Shown in pieces: positions 45,124 to 54,498 of a DNA stretch of 57,740 nucleotides. The notes below the pieces were generated by a model, which made no database searches, was not told where the DNA came from, and saw only the letters and a program-made list of their open reading frames with translations. The position numbers and the translations under genes are program-made. Position 1 is the stretch's first letter. Every line of letters begins with the position of its first letter. The stretch lies in the NCBI GenBank assembly GCA_018817385.1, contig JAHIUA010000073.1, forward strand, positions 1 through 57,740, in the 5' to 3' direction. The stretch comes from Pseudomonadota bacterium. GTDB lineage: Bacteria > Desulfobacterota > Desulfobulbia > Desulfobulbales > Desulfocapsaceae.

Positions 45124-47955
45124 ATGGATTACAGGGACACCCTGAATCTACCGCAGACCAAGTTCAAGATGAAGGCCAACCTGGGCCAGAAAGAGCCCAT
45201 GTATCTCAAACGCTGGGAGAAGGAGGACCTCTATGCCAAGGTTCAGGAACACGACCAGGACAAACCCCTCTACGTGCTCCACGATGGCCCTCCCTATGCC
45301 AACGGCCATATTCATCTGGGCACTGCTTTTAATAAGATTCTAAAAGATATCATTCTCAAGTCCAAGCGGATGGCCGGTTTTCATGCTCCTTATATTCCGG
45401 GCTGGGATTGTCACGGCCTGCCCATTGAGCATAATGTGGACAAGGAACTGGGAGAGAAAAAGAACTCTATCCCCAAGCTGGGCAAACGTGGGGCCTGCCG
45501 CAAGTATGCCGAGAAGTGGATCAAGACCCAGAAGGAGGAATTCAAGCGTCTGGGAGTACTTGGCGACTGGGAGAGGCCCTATCTGACCATGAATTATGAT
45601 TACGAGGCCAGTATTGCGAGCGAGTTTAACAAGTTCCTCCTTTCCGGGGCCGTCGTTCGCAATAAGAAACCGGTTTACTGGTGTTCGACCTGTACCACTG
45701 CCCTCGCCGAGGCAGAGGTGGAATATTATGATCATCGTTCGCCTTCTATCTTTGTCAAATTTCCGGTGGCGGAAGATCTTGCCGACATCGATCCTGCCCT
45801 TGCCGGTGCCAAGGTCTCGGTGGTGATCTGGACAACTACTCCCTGGACTCTGCCTGCCAATCTGGCTGTGGCCTTTCATCCCGATTTTGTTTATGCGGCT
45901 GTGAAGGCGGGGGATGAGACCCTGATCATGGCCCAGGAATTGGTGGAGTCGGTGATGGAGACCATGGGAATCAGCGACTACTCCATTGGCGGAACGTTTT
46001 CTGCCAGGGGCTTGGAAAAACGCAAATGTCGTCATCCCTTCCTGGATCGCGATTCTCTGATGGTCCTGGCCAGCTATGTGACCCTGGAGGCTGGAACCGG
46101 CTGTGTGCACACGGCACCGGGGCATGGCGCCGATGATTATTTGACCGGTCTCCGCTATGATCTAGAGATCCTCTCTCCCGTGGACCATGAAGGGCGTTAC
46201 ACCAAAGAGGCCGGCCCCTATGCCGGGCTCCAGATCCCGGAGGTGAATAAGACCATTAATGCAGACATGGCTGCAAGCGGAGCCCTGCTCCATGAAGAGG
46301 CCATTCAGCATAGTTACCCCCACTGCTGGCGCTGTAAGAAGCCGGTCATGTATCGGGCCACGCCCCAGTGGTTTATCTCCATGGAGGTGAACGACCTGCG
46401 GCAAAAGGCCCTGACTGAGATAGAAAATGTGAAGTGGACACCGGCCTGGGGGATGCAGCGCATTCACTCCATGGTGGAGAATCGGCCTGACTGGTGCCTG
46501 TCCCGACAGCGGACCTGGGGTGTTCCCATCACTGTGGTCAGCTGTAAAGGATGCGGCGAGGTCTTAAAAGACGAGGCTCTGGTTGGCCGCATAGATGAAT
46601 TGTTTCGGGCGGAGGGGGCTGATGCCTGGTTCCGGCACGAACTTTCCGACTTCCTTGAAGAGGGTTGCCGTTGTCCTTCCTGTGGGGGCAGCGAGTTTAA
46701 AAAAGAGGAAGATATTCTCGACGTCTGGTTTGATTCCGGGACCTCTCATGCTGCTGTCTGCGAGGCCCGGGAAGAGTTGCGGGCACCGGCTGATCTCTAT
46801 CTTGAGGGCAGTGATCAACACCGGGGCTGGTTTCAGAGTTCACTCCTCACTTCAGTGGGGACCCGTGGCCGGGCTCCTTTCAAGGGAGTCCTGACCCATG
46901 GCTACGTGGTGGACGGTAAGGGCAAGAAGATGTCCAAGTCCATTGGCAATGTGGTGGCTCCTGAAGAGGTAATCAAAAAATTCGGGGCAGAGATCCTCCG
47001 CCTCTGGGTCTCCAGCGAAGACTATCGCGACGATGTCAAGGTCTCTGATGCGATTCTTAACCAGGTGGCCGATGCTTATCGCAAGATCCGCAATACCATC
47101 CGCTACATGCTGGGCAACCTGACAGATTTTGATCCGGCGCTGCACAGTGTGTCCTTTGACCAGATGGAAGAGATTGACCGTTGGGCCCTGGCTCGATTTG
47201 AGGAGCTGCGGGGAAAGGTAACCGTTGCCTATGAGCGTTTTGAATTCCATGCCATTCATCAGGCATTGAATTATTTTGGCGGCACCACCATGAGTGCCTT
47301 TTACCTCGACATCTTGAAAGACAGACTCTACTGCTCGGGCAATAATTCCCCTCTGCGGCGTTCTGCCCAGACTGCCCTGTATGAGATTCTGGGAGGACTT
47401 CTGAAACTGATGGCTCCGGTCCTCAGTTTTACAGCGACTGAGGCCTGGGAACATTTTCAGGGTCTCTCTGATGACAGTCCCCTTGAGGACTCCATATTTT
47501 TCGCCGAGTTTCCAGCACCGGCACCTGAGCGACGTAATCCGGAACTGGAGGGACGCTGGGGGAAACTGATCCAGGTCCGTTCTGAGATCACGAAGGCCCT
47601 GGAACTGGCACGTCGGGCGAAGATCATCGGTCATCCCCTGGAGGCCGAGGTCCTGCTCGAGATCGATGGGAACTGGGCATCTTTTATTGAAAAGGAATGG
47701 CAACAGGTAAAAGAGGTGTGTATTATTTCTGAGCTGACTCGCTGTGAGGAGAGAAGCGGTTTTGCTGATCTCGATTGGCAGGTCAGCACAGATCTTCCCG
47801 GTCTGGCCGTGGCCGTGCGGCCTGCTGCCGGAGACAAATGCGAACGCTGCTGGACCCGATCCACCTTTGTGGGCAGCAGTGAAGCCCATCCGCAACTCTG
47901 TGAGCGCTGCCTGGGTGTCATTGTCGAGATGGATCTTGGGGAGCAGGACCAATAG
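45124..47955 (+). CDS. ileS: isoleucyl-tRNA synthetase
   Basis: This 943-residue class I synthetase charges tRNA-Ile. The HIGH-type motif is PYANGHIHLGTA, KMSKS is KKMSKSIGN, and the editing region has WTTTPWTLPANLAV. The C-terminal zinc finger is CERCWTRS plus CERCLG. This is the bacterial type I form. TAAGGAG precedes the ATG. lspA starts at the stop codon, the common ileS-lspA arrangement. Confidence 0.96.
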   Translation: MDYRDTLNLPQTKFKMKANLGQKEPMYLKRWEKEDLYAKVQEHDQDKPLYVLHDGPPYANGHIHLGTAFNKILKDIILKSKRMAGFHAPYIPGWDCHGLPIEHNVDKELGEKKNSIPKLGKRGACRKYAEKWIKTQKEEFKRLGVLGDWERPYLTMNYDYEASIASEFNKFLLSGAVVRNKKPVYWCSTCTTALAEAEVEYYDHRSPSIFVKFPVAEDLADIDPALAGAKVSVVIWTTTPWTLPANLAVAFHPDFVYAAVKAGDETLIMAQELVESVMETMGISDYSIGGTFSARGLEKRKCRHPFLDRDSLMVLASYVTLEAGTGCVHTAPGHGADDYLTGLRYDLEILSPVDHEGRYTKEAGPYAGLQIPEVNKTINADMAASGALLHEEAIQHSYPHCWRCKKPVMYRATPQWFISMEVNDLRQKALTEIENVKWTPAWGMQRIHSMVENRPDWCLSRQRTWGVPITVVSCKGCGEVLKDEALVGRIDELFRAEGADAWFRHELSDFLEEGCRCPSCGGSEFKKEEDILDVWFDSGTSHAAVCEAREELRAPADLYLEGSDQHRGWFQSSLLTSVGTRGRAPFKGVLTHGYVVDGKGKKMSKSIGNVVAPEEVIKKFGAEILRLWVSSEDYRDDVKVSDAILNQVADAYRKIRNTIRYMLGNLTDFDPALHSVSFDQMEEIDRWALARFEELRGKVTVAYERFEFHAIHQALNYFGGTTMSAFYLDILKDRLYCSGNNSPLRRSAQTALYEILGGLLKLMAPVLSFTATEAWEHFQGLSDDSPLEDSIFFAEFPAPAPERRNPELEGRWGKLIQVRSEITKALELARRAKIIGHPLEAEVLLEIDGNWASFIEKEWQQVKEVCIISELTRCEERSGFADLDWQVSTDLPGLAVAVRPAAGDKCERCWTRSTFVGSSEAHPQLCERCLGVIVEMDLGEQDQ

Positions 47956-48443
47956 TGCGTTCGCTCTGCCTCCTGGTCCTGATTGTCGTTCTGGACCAGC
48001 TGACCAAGATATGGGTTATAAACAGTTTTCAGCTCTATGAGACCCGGGAGATTCTTCCCGGCCTGTTCAACCTTACCTATCTGACCAATAAAGGGGCGGC
48101 CTTTGGTTTCCTGGCAGGGGTAACTGCTCCCTGGCGGCACTATTTTTTCCTGGGCCTGGTAAGTGTGGCTCTGGTGCTGCTCGCGGTCTTCTCGTATCGG
48201 TTGCGTGATGATCATCCTCTCTATGGTCCGGCCTTGGCCCTCATTGCCGGAGGAGCCATTGGCAATGTTATCGATCGCCTCCGATTGGGTTCCGTCGTTG
48301 ATTTTCTTGATTTTTATGTGGCAGGCCATCATTGGCCTGCCTTTAATGTGGCCGACTCTGCCATTACGGTGGGGGTGGCTGTGTTTTTAGTGGCAAATGT
48401 TCTGGAAGAAAGACAGAAGAAGCGTGCGGCAGCTGGTAACTAA
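47955..48443 (+). CDS. lspA: lipoprotein signal peptidase II
   Basis: This 162-residue protein has four membrane segments and the catalytic aspartates in GNVIDRLRLGSVVDFLDF and FNVADSAI. It cleaves the signal peptide of prolipoproteins at the inner membrane. The start is a GTG overlapping the last base of ileS. fabD follows after 36 bp. Confidence 0.94.
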   Translation: MRSLCLLVLIVVLDQLTKIWVINSFQLYETREILPGLFNLTYLTNKGAAFGFLAGVTAPWRHYFFLGLVSVALVLLAVFSYRLRDDHPLYGPALALIAGGAIGNVIDRLRLGSVVDFLDFYVAGHHWPAFNVADSAITVGVAVFLVANVLEERQKKRAAAGN

Positions 48444-48479
48444 GCCGCCGTGAACTGATTTCTGCATACAAGGTGTACT

Positions 48480-49424
48480 ATGAAAATAGCAGTACTTTTT
48501 CCCGGCCAAGGGTCCCAGTTTCTGGGGATGGGGCGGGAATTTATCGACTCCGACAGTGATTGTGCGGCCATCATGGAAATGGCTGCCTCGGTCTGTGATT
48601 TCCCTCTGGCCGGACTTTGTCAGGACGGTCCCATGGAAGAATTGACCCGAGCCATTCATCTCCAGCCAGCCATCACTGTGACCAATTTGATCTGTTATCA
48701 GGGCCTGAAAAAGGTCTGGGGAAAGCACCTGGCCGCCTCCTGTTTTGCCGGCCACAGTCTGGGTGAATATTCGGCCCTTTGTGCGGCAGGTGTGCTCAGT
48801 GTGGAAGATACCATCCGTCTGGTCATCAAACGTGGGGCCTTGATGGAACGGGAAGGTCAGAAACATCCTGGTGGTATGCGGGCCGTCATCGGCAAGACCA
48901 TGGAGGAGATTGAAGCGATTATTGGCGACTGTACCGAGGCCGGCACAGTGACCGCTGCCAACCACAATACAGAGCTGCAGATCGTTATCTCCGGAAGTAT
49001 CGCAGGGCTTGATGCCGTGGAACATGTTGCCTCCGAGGCAGGTGCCAGGGTTATTCCCCTGGCCGTGAGCGTGGCCAACCACAGTCCTCTGGTGGCCGAT
49101 GCCGTACCTGATTTTTCTGCCTTTATGGACGGGGTGGAGTTCAAGTCTCCCGTCACCCCGGTCTATTTCAATGTTTCGGCCTCTCCCGAACAGGAGACGG
49201 CCCGCATAAAAGAGATGATGGCCAGGCAGATTGCCTCACGGGTACGCTGGTTTGAGATTATTCGAGCAATGATCAACGAGGGCGTGGATACCTTTATCGA
49301 GGTCGGTCCCAAGACCGTGCTCAAGGGCATGATGCGGAAGATCGCCCCCAAAGGTTATTATTACAAGGCTCTGCAGTTCGATACCCCGGAAGGACTGAAC
49401 AAGTGTATGGCTAAACTGAGCTGA
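48480..49424 (+). CDS. fabD: malonyl-CoA:ACP transacylase
   Basis: This 314-residue enzyme transfers malonyl from CoA to ACP, with PGQGSQFLGMG at the start and the nucleophile in GHSLGEYSALCAAG. The malonyl-ACP it makes is the substrate that BioC methylates. AAGGTG precedes the ATG. An intrinsic terminator separates it from bioB. Confidence 0.94.
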   Translation: MKIAVLFPGQGSQFLGMGREFIDSDSDCAAIMEMAASVCDFPLAGLCQDGPMEELTRAIHLQPAITVTNLICYQGLKKVWGKHLAASCFAGHSLGEYSALCAAGVLSVEDTIRLVIKRGALMEREGQKHPGGMRAVIGKTMEEIEAIIGDCTEAGTVTAANHNTELQIVISGSIAGLDAVEHVASEAGARVIPLAVSVANHSPLVADAVPDFSAFMDGVEFKSPVTPVYFNVSASPEQETARIKEMMARQIASRVRWFEIIRAMINEGVDTFIEVGPKTVLKGMMRKIAPKGYYYKALQFDTPEGLNKCMAKLS

Positions 49425-49437
49425 TTGCTGGCCATTC

Positions 49438-49483
49438 AACCACAGAGAGGCGGAGTGTATGACGGCCTCTCTGTGGTTTTTTT
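49438..49483 (+). terminator. strong intrinsic terminator or attenuator before bioB
   Basis: AACCACAGAGAGGC and GCCTCTCTGTGGTT form a 14-pair stem around 13 bases and run into seven T. It ends 17 bp before the bioB ATG, leaving no room for a separate promoter downstream of it. Confidence 0.85.
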
Positions 49484-49500
49484 ATTAGGGGATACAAGAA

Positions 49501-50481
49501 ATGATTGAGCGTTGTCTGCAGCGTATGAAAGGGGGAGGGCAGCTCGATTTTGAGCAGGCCCTGGCCCTTGCCGAACAGGCCGAACTCCACGAGTTGTGCC
49601 GGGCTGCAGATAGGCTCTGCCGTGACCTGCACGGCCGCAGTTTTGACCTCTGTTCCATCATCAATGCCCGTTCCGGAAGATGTTCAGAAGACTGTCGCTA
49701 CTGTGCCCAGTCCTCTCGCTACGAGGCGGAGGTCTCCTGTTACGAACAGATAGGGGAAGAGACAGCCCTGGCCCAGGCCAGGGAGAATGACAGCTACGGT
49801 GTCAGGCGTCTGTCTCTGGTTGCTGCCGGACGTTCTCAGAACCGGGAACAGTTGGAGTTCATGGGAGAGTTGTATCGGGGCATGGCCCGTGACACAGAGC
49901 TCCTCTTTTGCGCCTCCATGGGTTTTCTTACTGCCGAGAAGGCCCGCCTCCTCGTTGCATTCGGGGTCCGCCGTTACCACTGTAACCTGGAGACCTGCCG
50001 GGAATTTTTCCCCTCCATCTGCAGCAGTCACAGCTGGCAGGAAAAGGTGGAGACCTTAAAAATTGCCCTGGCGGCAGGCATGGATCTCTGCTCCGGTGGT
50101 ATCATCGGCATGGGCGAGACCCTGGCCCAGCGGCTGCAGCTGGCCTTTGAACTGCGTGAACTGGGCGTCCTCTCTATTCCGCTGAACATCCTCAGTCCCA
50201 TCCCCGGCACTCCCCTGGCCGATATGGAACCCATTTCCCTGGAGGAGGTCCTGCGCACTGTAGCCCTCTTTCGGTTCATCAACCCAAGGGCTGTTATCCG
50301 CATTGCCGGCGGTCGTGGTCGCTTTGGCGATGAGCAATACAGGCTCTTTACTGCCGGGGCAAACGGAGCCATAGTCGGGGATTATCTAACCACGGCGGGC
50401 AGTGGTGTAGAGCGCGATCTGTTGGAACTGGCGAAGTTAGGATTTGCATTGCCCCCGAAGAAGAGGGGAGAAAAAGCATGA
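49501..50481 (+). CDS. bioB: biotin synthase
   Basis: This 326-residue radical SAM enzyme inserts sulfur into dethiobiotin. The SAM cluster motif is CSEDCRYC (C-x3-C-x2-C) in RSGRCSEDCRYCAQSSRY. RFGDEQYRL and the conserved RIAGGRG come later. Its stop overlaps the bioA start (ATGA). The terminator immediately upstream suggests attenuation or readthrough from fabD. Confidence 0.95.
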   Translation: MIERCLQRMKGGGQLDFEQALALAEQAELHELCRAADRLCRDLHGRSFDLCSIINARSGRCSEDCRYCAQSSRYEAEVSCYEQIGEETALAQARENDSYGVRRLSLVAAGRSQNREQLEFMGELYRGMARDTELLFCASMGFLTAEKARLLVAFGVRRYHCNLETCREFFPSICSSHSWQEKVETLKIALAAGMDLCSGGIIGMGETLAQRLQLAFELRELGVLSIPLNILSPIPGTPLADMEPISLEEVLRTVALFRFINPRAVIRIAGGRGRFGDEQYRLFTAGANGAIVGDYLTTAGSGVERDLLELAKLGFALPPKKRGEKA

Positions 50482-51767
50482 CCCCTGATGAGCTTCTGGC
50501 CTATGACCGTGCGCATATCTGGCACCCCTACACCTCCATTACCCATCCCCTTTCGGTCTATGCGGTTGAATCTGCGGCCGGTGTTCGCCTTCGTCTCAGT
50601 GATGGTCGGGAACTGATTGATGGCATGGCCTCCTGGTGGTCGGTTATCCACGGCTATAACCATCCGCTCCTCACCGCCACCCTGCAGGAGCAGGCGGCAC
50701 GACTCTCCCATGTGATGTTCGGCGGACTGACCCACGAACCGGCAGTGGAACTGGCCCGTTTGCTGGTGGATATTACCCCGCAGGGGCTCGATCTGGTCTT
50801 CTTTGCCGATTCCGGCTCGGTTGCGGTGGAGGTGGCCATGAAGATGGCCATTCAGTATTTTCATGGGGCGGGACGGCCGGAGAAAAAACGTTTTCTGACC
50901 ATCCGCTCCGGCTACCATGGCGATACCCTGCACTGCATGTCGGTCTGTGACCCGATAACCGGGATGCATCAGCTCTTTGCCGGGGTCCTGCCCCAGTACT
51001 ATTTTGCCGACAGCCCCAGTTGCCGTTTCCAAGATGTGTGGCAGGAACAGGACATCCGCTCCTTTGCCCAGCTCATGGAAATGCATCATTCTGAACTCTG
51101 TGCGGTGATCCTTGAACCCATTGTCCAGGGGGCGGGCGGTATGCGTTTTTACCATCCCGAGTATCTGCGCCAGGTGCGTGCCCTCTGCGATCAGCATGGG
51201 GTGCTGCTCATTGCCGATGAAATTGCCACCGGTTTCGGTCGCAGCGGCGAACTCTTTGCCTGTAACCACGCCGATGTGGTCCCGGATCTTCTCTGTCTGG
51301 GCAAGGCCTTGACCGGCGGTTATCTTAGCCTGGCCGCAGTCCTGGCCCGCAGAGAGATAGGAGAGGGGATCTCGGCAGGGGCGCCCGGGGTCTTCATGCA
51401 CGGTCCCACCTTCATGGCCAATCCCCTGGCCTGTGCTGTGGCCCGTGCCTCAGTGCAACTGCTTTTGGACTCGGACTGGCAGGGGCAGGTTCATGCCCTG
51501 GAGCAGGGATTGGAAGAGGGGCTCGCTCCCTGCCGTCAACTGGCCTCGGTGCAGGATGTGCGGGTACTAGGCGCTATCGGGGTGGTGGAGACGAAAGAAG
51601 CGGTGGCCATGGAACGGATTCAGGCCCGGTTTGTGGAAAAAGGGGTGTGGGTTCGTCCCTTTGGCCGTCTGGTCTACGTTATGCCGCCCTACTGCATGGT
51701 GGCCGAGGATCTCAAGACCCTGACCACTGCCATCTGTGAGGTGTTAGCCGAGGAGCAGTTGCAATGA
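50478..51767 (+). CDS. bioA: adenosylmethionine-8-amino-7-oxononanoate aminotransferase
   Basis: This 429-residue PLP enzyme makes 7,8-diaminopelargonate. The PLP lysine is in CLGKALTGGYL, and the family's W-x-P-Y-T at the start (IWHPYT) and DEIATGFGR are present. It overlaps bioB and bioF by ATGA junctions. Confidence 0.95.
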   Translation: MTPDELLAYDRAHIWHPYTSITHPLSVYAVESAAGVRLRLSDGRELIDGMASWWSVIHGYNHPLLTATLQEQAARLSHVMFGGLTHEPAVELARLLVDITPQGLDLVFFADSGSVAVEVAMKMAIQYFHGAGRPEKKRFLTIRSGYHGDTLHCMSVCDPITGMHQLFAGVLPQYYFADSPSCRFQDVWQEQDIRSFAQLMEMHHSELCAVILEPIVQGAGGMRFYHPEYLRQVRALCDQHGVLLIADEIATGFGRSGELFACNHADVVPDLLCLGKALTGGYLSLAAVLARREIGEGISAGAPGVFMHGPTFMANPLACAVARASVQLLLDSDWQGQVHALEQGLEEGLAPCRQLASVQDVRVLGAIGVVETKEAVAMERIQARFVEKGVWVRPFGRLVYVMPPYCMVAEDLKTLTTAICEVLAEEQLQ

Positions 51768-52954
51768 TCTCTCGCTATGGAAAAGAACTTGCCGACCTTG
51801 AGAGACGGGGGCGGTTGAGGAGTCTTCATCCACTGCGCCGAAGCCAGGGCTGCCATGTGGAGTACGGTGGTCGTCGACTCCTCAATTTGAGTTCAAACGA
51901 CTATCTCGGCCTGGCCGGTGATGCGGAGCTCCGGCTTCGTTTTTACCAGGGGCTGGGAGTGCAGGAAGAGACCGGGAATTTTGCCCTGGGTGCTGCCTCA
52001 TCCCGACTGCTCAGCGGTGAATCGTTCCTGGCCCAGGGGCTTGAAGAGGATCTGAGCCGGGCCTATGGCCATGAGGCGGCCCTGCTTTTCAACTCCGGCT
52101 ACCATGCCAATGTCGGTATCCTGCCAGCCCTGTTCACCAAGAATGATCTGATCCTCTCCGACAAACTGAATCACGCCTCCATTCACGACGGGCTTCGTCT
52201 CTGTCCGGCTCGCCATAAACGTTTTCGGCACCGGGACTACGAGCAGCTCCGTTCTCTGCTCGTCAGTTCACGGAAGGACTACGAGCAGGTGGTGATCGTC
52301 AGCGAGTCCGTCTTTAGTATGGATGGGGATGTGGCCGACCTGAAGCGTTTGCTGGAACTCAAAAAAGAGTTCGGGGCCATGCTCTACCTGGACGAGGCCC
52401 ATGCCGTGGGGCTCTATGGCAGCCTGGGGCTGGGCAAGGCTGAAGAGGCAGGTGTCCTCGCTGATGTCGATCTCCTGGTGGGGACCTTTGGCAAGGGACT
52501 GGCCTCCGTTGGTGCCTTTGTCTGCTGTCGGGAGGAGATCCGTAACTATCTGATCAATCACAGTCGCTCCTTCATCTTCACCACCGCCCTGCCGCCTGTG
52601 GTCCTGCACTGGAATCGCTTTGTCTTCCACACCATGCAGGCAATGGCGGGGGCACGCCGGCATCTCCGCCAGCTCTCGGAACAGCTCCGCCTGGCCCTCA
52701 GAGAAGAGGGCATCAGGACCGGGGGCGACAGCAATATAGTCCCGGTTATGATCGGTGATGACAGTCTGGCTCTGCGTCAGGCTCAGGTCATGCAGGAGCA
52801 GGGCTATCTGATTTTTCCTGTGCGGCCGCCGGCCGTCCCCGAGGGCACGGCCCGCTTCCGTCTCTCGCTCTCTGCTGATATGGAGTGGCGGGATCTGCAG
52901 AGGCTGCCGCAGCTTCTCGCCGATCTGGGGAACAAGGAGAAGGGCCAAGGTTGA
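51764..52954 (+). CDS. bioF: 8-amino-7-oxononanoate synthase
   Basis: This 396-residue PLP enzyme condenses pimeloyl-ACP (or CoA) with alanine. The PLP lysine is in GTFGKGLASVGAF. LSSNDYLGLA and DEAHAVGLYG are typical. It starts in an ATGA overlap with bioA and its stop overlaps the TTG start of bioG. Confidence 0.95.
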   Translation: MISRYGKELADLERRGRLRSLHPLRRSQGCHVEYGGRRLLNLSSNDYLGLAGDAELRLRFYQGLGVQEETGNFALGAASSRLLSGESFLAQGLEEDLSRAYGHEAALLFNSGYHANVGILPALFTKNDLILSDKLNHASIHDGLRLCPARHKRFRHRDYEQLRSLLVSSRKDYEQVVIVSESVFSMDGDVADLKRLLELKKEFGAMLYLDEAHAVGLYGSLGLGKAEEAGVLADVDLLVGTFGKGLASVGAFVCCREEIRNYLINHSRSFIFTTALPPVVLHWNRFVFHTMQAMAGARRHLRQLSEQLRLALREEGIRTGGDSNIVPVMIGDDSLALRQAQVMQEQGYLIFPVRPPAVPEGTARFRLSLSADMEWRDLQRLPQLLADLGNKEKGQG

Positions 52955-53625
52955 AAAGTCAGTGGCTGCACCACAGGGGGAGAGCACAGCTGATCCTCTT
53001 TTGTAACGGCTGGGGCATGGATGAGACCCCCTTGAGTCCCTTGCTCAGTCATGAGTGGGACGTGCTCATGTTCTGCAACTATGTGGACCTTGTCCCGGAT
53101 ATTGATCTGGATTCACTGTTCAGTGCCTATCGGAAGATCGTTCTTATCTCCTGGTCCATGGGGGTGTGGGCCGGACAACGGCTCTTTGCTGCCCACCAGG
53201 AGAAATTTACGGCAAGCCTGGCGATCAACGGCACCCTCTGTCCCATCCATGACCAGCTCGGGATACCCGAAGGGGTGGTGCGGGCAACGCTTGCTCAGTT
53301 TGACGAAAAGGGGCGTCTCAAATTTTACCAGCGTATGTGCCGGGAACGTGACCTCTATCGCAGGTTCCTGGCCCGGCAACCCCGGCGCAGCCTCGCTGAC
53401 CAGAGGAGGGAACTGGCGCATCTCCTGGAGGCGGTCCACTGTGACCGGGAAGAACAGCCCCTCTATGATTGTGCCCTGGTCGCCGGACATGACTTTATCA
53501 TGCCCACCGCCAATCAACTCAAGTACTGGCCGGAAAAAAAGGTCAGGCGGGTCGATGGATATCATTTTCTGTTTTATCATTATAAGAGTTGGGACGAACT
53601 GGCGGGGGAAGCGGTAAGGCGGTAA
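52951..53625 (+). CDS. bioG: pimeloyl-ACP methyl ester esterase, BioG type (DUF452)
   Basis: This 224-residue alpha/beta hydrolase frees pimeloyl-ACP from its methyl ester, the step BioH does in E. coli. FCNGWGMD and the nucleophile in SWSMGVWAG match BioG. Its TTG start at 52951 is inferred from overlap with the bioF stop (TTGA) and AAGGAGAAGGG upstream. The frame to 52885 lies inside bioF. The stop TAA lies in an octamer repeat, so the last residues AVRR are repeat-encoded. Confidence 0.9.
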   Translation: MKSQWLHHRGRAQLILFCNGWGMDETPLSPLLSHEWDVLMFCNYVDLVPDIDLDSLFSAYRKIVLISWSMGVWAGQRLFAAHQEKFTASLAINGTLCPIHDQLGIPEGVVRATLAQFDEKGRLKFYQRMCRERDLYRRFLARQPRRSLADQRRELAHLLEAVHCDREEQPLYDCALVAGHDFIMPTANQLKYWPEKKVRRVDGYHFLFYHYKSWDELAGEAVRR

Positions 53626-53698
53626 GGCGGAAAGGCGGAAAGGCGGTGTGCGGTTTGAGGTTTGAGGTTTGCGGTTTGGGGTGTGCGGTTTGCGGGGT
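53611..53698 (+). repeat. octamer/heptamer tandem array between bioG and bioC
   Basis: Four octamers (GCGGTAAG twice, GCGGAAAG twice) are followed by eight heptamers of the GCGGTTT type. GCGGTTT is the reverse complement of AAACCGC, a unit of the 40.9-kb array, so both arrays belong to one repeat family. The bioG stop codon (53623-53625) is in the second octamer. Confidence 0.88.
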
Positions 53699-53727
53699 TT
53701 TCTTTTTAACATTTATAACAATGAGAT

Positions 53728-54498
53728 ATGGTTTTGCGTCTTGATAAGGATAAGATAGCTCGTTGTTTTCTTAGGAGTCTTTCGACCTATGATGATGCTG
53801 CCCGGGTGCAGAAAGAGCTGGCTGTGCGGCTTTTGGCTTGTCTTGATGTCCTTCCTGATGCCGCCTATGGCCGGGTTCTGGAAATCGGTTGCTGTACCGG
53901 TGTCTTAACGGAAATGCTTTGTGACCATAAACCGGTGCAGACTCTGTTTGTCAATGATCTGGTGTCTGAGTTTGAAAAGGTGGTCCTGAACAGGATTCCC
54001 AGGAGAGATTTATTGTCTGTTTCTCCTTTATTTGGGGATATTGAGACCCTGGCTTTGCCTTCGCATATCAGTCTCGTCCTTTCCGGTGCCACCTTTCAGT
54101 GGCTGGCTGACCTGCCGGCCTTTTTCGTCCGTCTGGGTCGGGAGCTGGCCTCTGGGAGTTATCTTGCTTTTTCTCTTTTTGGTCCCGGTACCCTGGCGGA
54201 GTTTTCTCAGTTGACCTCTGTTGGTCTTGGGTATCGCTCTGATGAAGAGCTGTGCGCACTGATGGACAAGGATTTTGTCCTGGAAAAACGGGAAAGTTTT
54301 CAGGAACAGTTGTTTTTTCCTTCGCTGCGTGAGATTCTCTACCATATCCGTGCCACCGGGGTAGGCGGGGTCAGCGAGTATCGCTGGAGCAGAGAGGCGC
54401 TTGCCAGTTTTGAAAGACGATACCGGGAGGAGTATGGAGGTCCCAAGGGGCTTCCTGTCAGTTACTCCTGTTCCTGCTTTGTGGCCAGGAGACGCTGA
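53728..54498 (+). CDS. bioC: malonyl-ACP O-methyltransferase
   Basis: This 256-residue SAM methyltransferase, with VLEIGCCTGVLTEML as the SAM-binding motif and ATFQWLADLPAFF as a BioC hallmark, methylates malonyl-ACP to start pimelate synthesis. YDDAARVQKELA in the N-terminus is also typical. The ribosome site is weak and the gene follows the repeat array. Its stop overlaps the bioD start (TGATG). Confidence 0.93.
   Translation: MVLRLDKDKIARCFLRSLSTYDDAARVQKELAVRLLACLDVLPDAAYGRVLEIGCCTGVLTEMLCDHKPVQTLFVNDLVSEFEKVVLNRIPRRDLLSVSPLFGDIETLALPSHISLVLSGATFQWLADLPAFFVRLGRELASGSYLAFSLFGPGTLAEFSQLTSVGLGYRSDEELCALMDKDFVLEKRESFQEQLFFPSLREILYHIRATGVGGVSEYRWSREALASFERRYREEYGGPKGLPVSYSCSCFVARRR

Noticed and set aside
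45340-46125. Long leftward frame of 261 codons antisense to ileS
   Set aside because: It lies fully within ileS, has no recognisable domain, and its composition mirrors the sense codons.
46852-51401. Other long antisense frames in ileS and the bio operon (for example 46852-47952 and 50382-51401)
   Set aside because: High-GC third positions keep antisense frames open; none shows a known motif or ribosome site.
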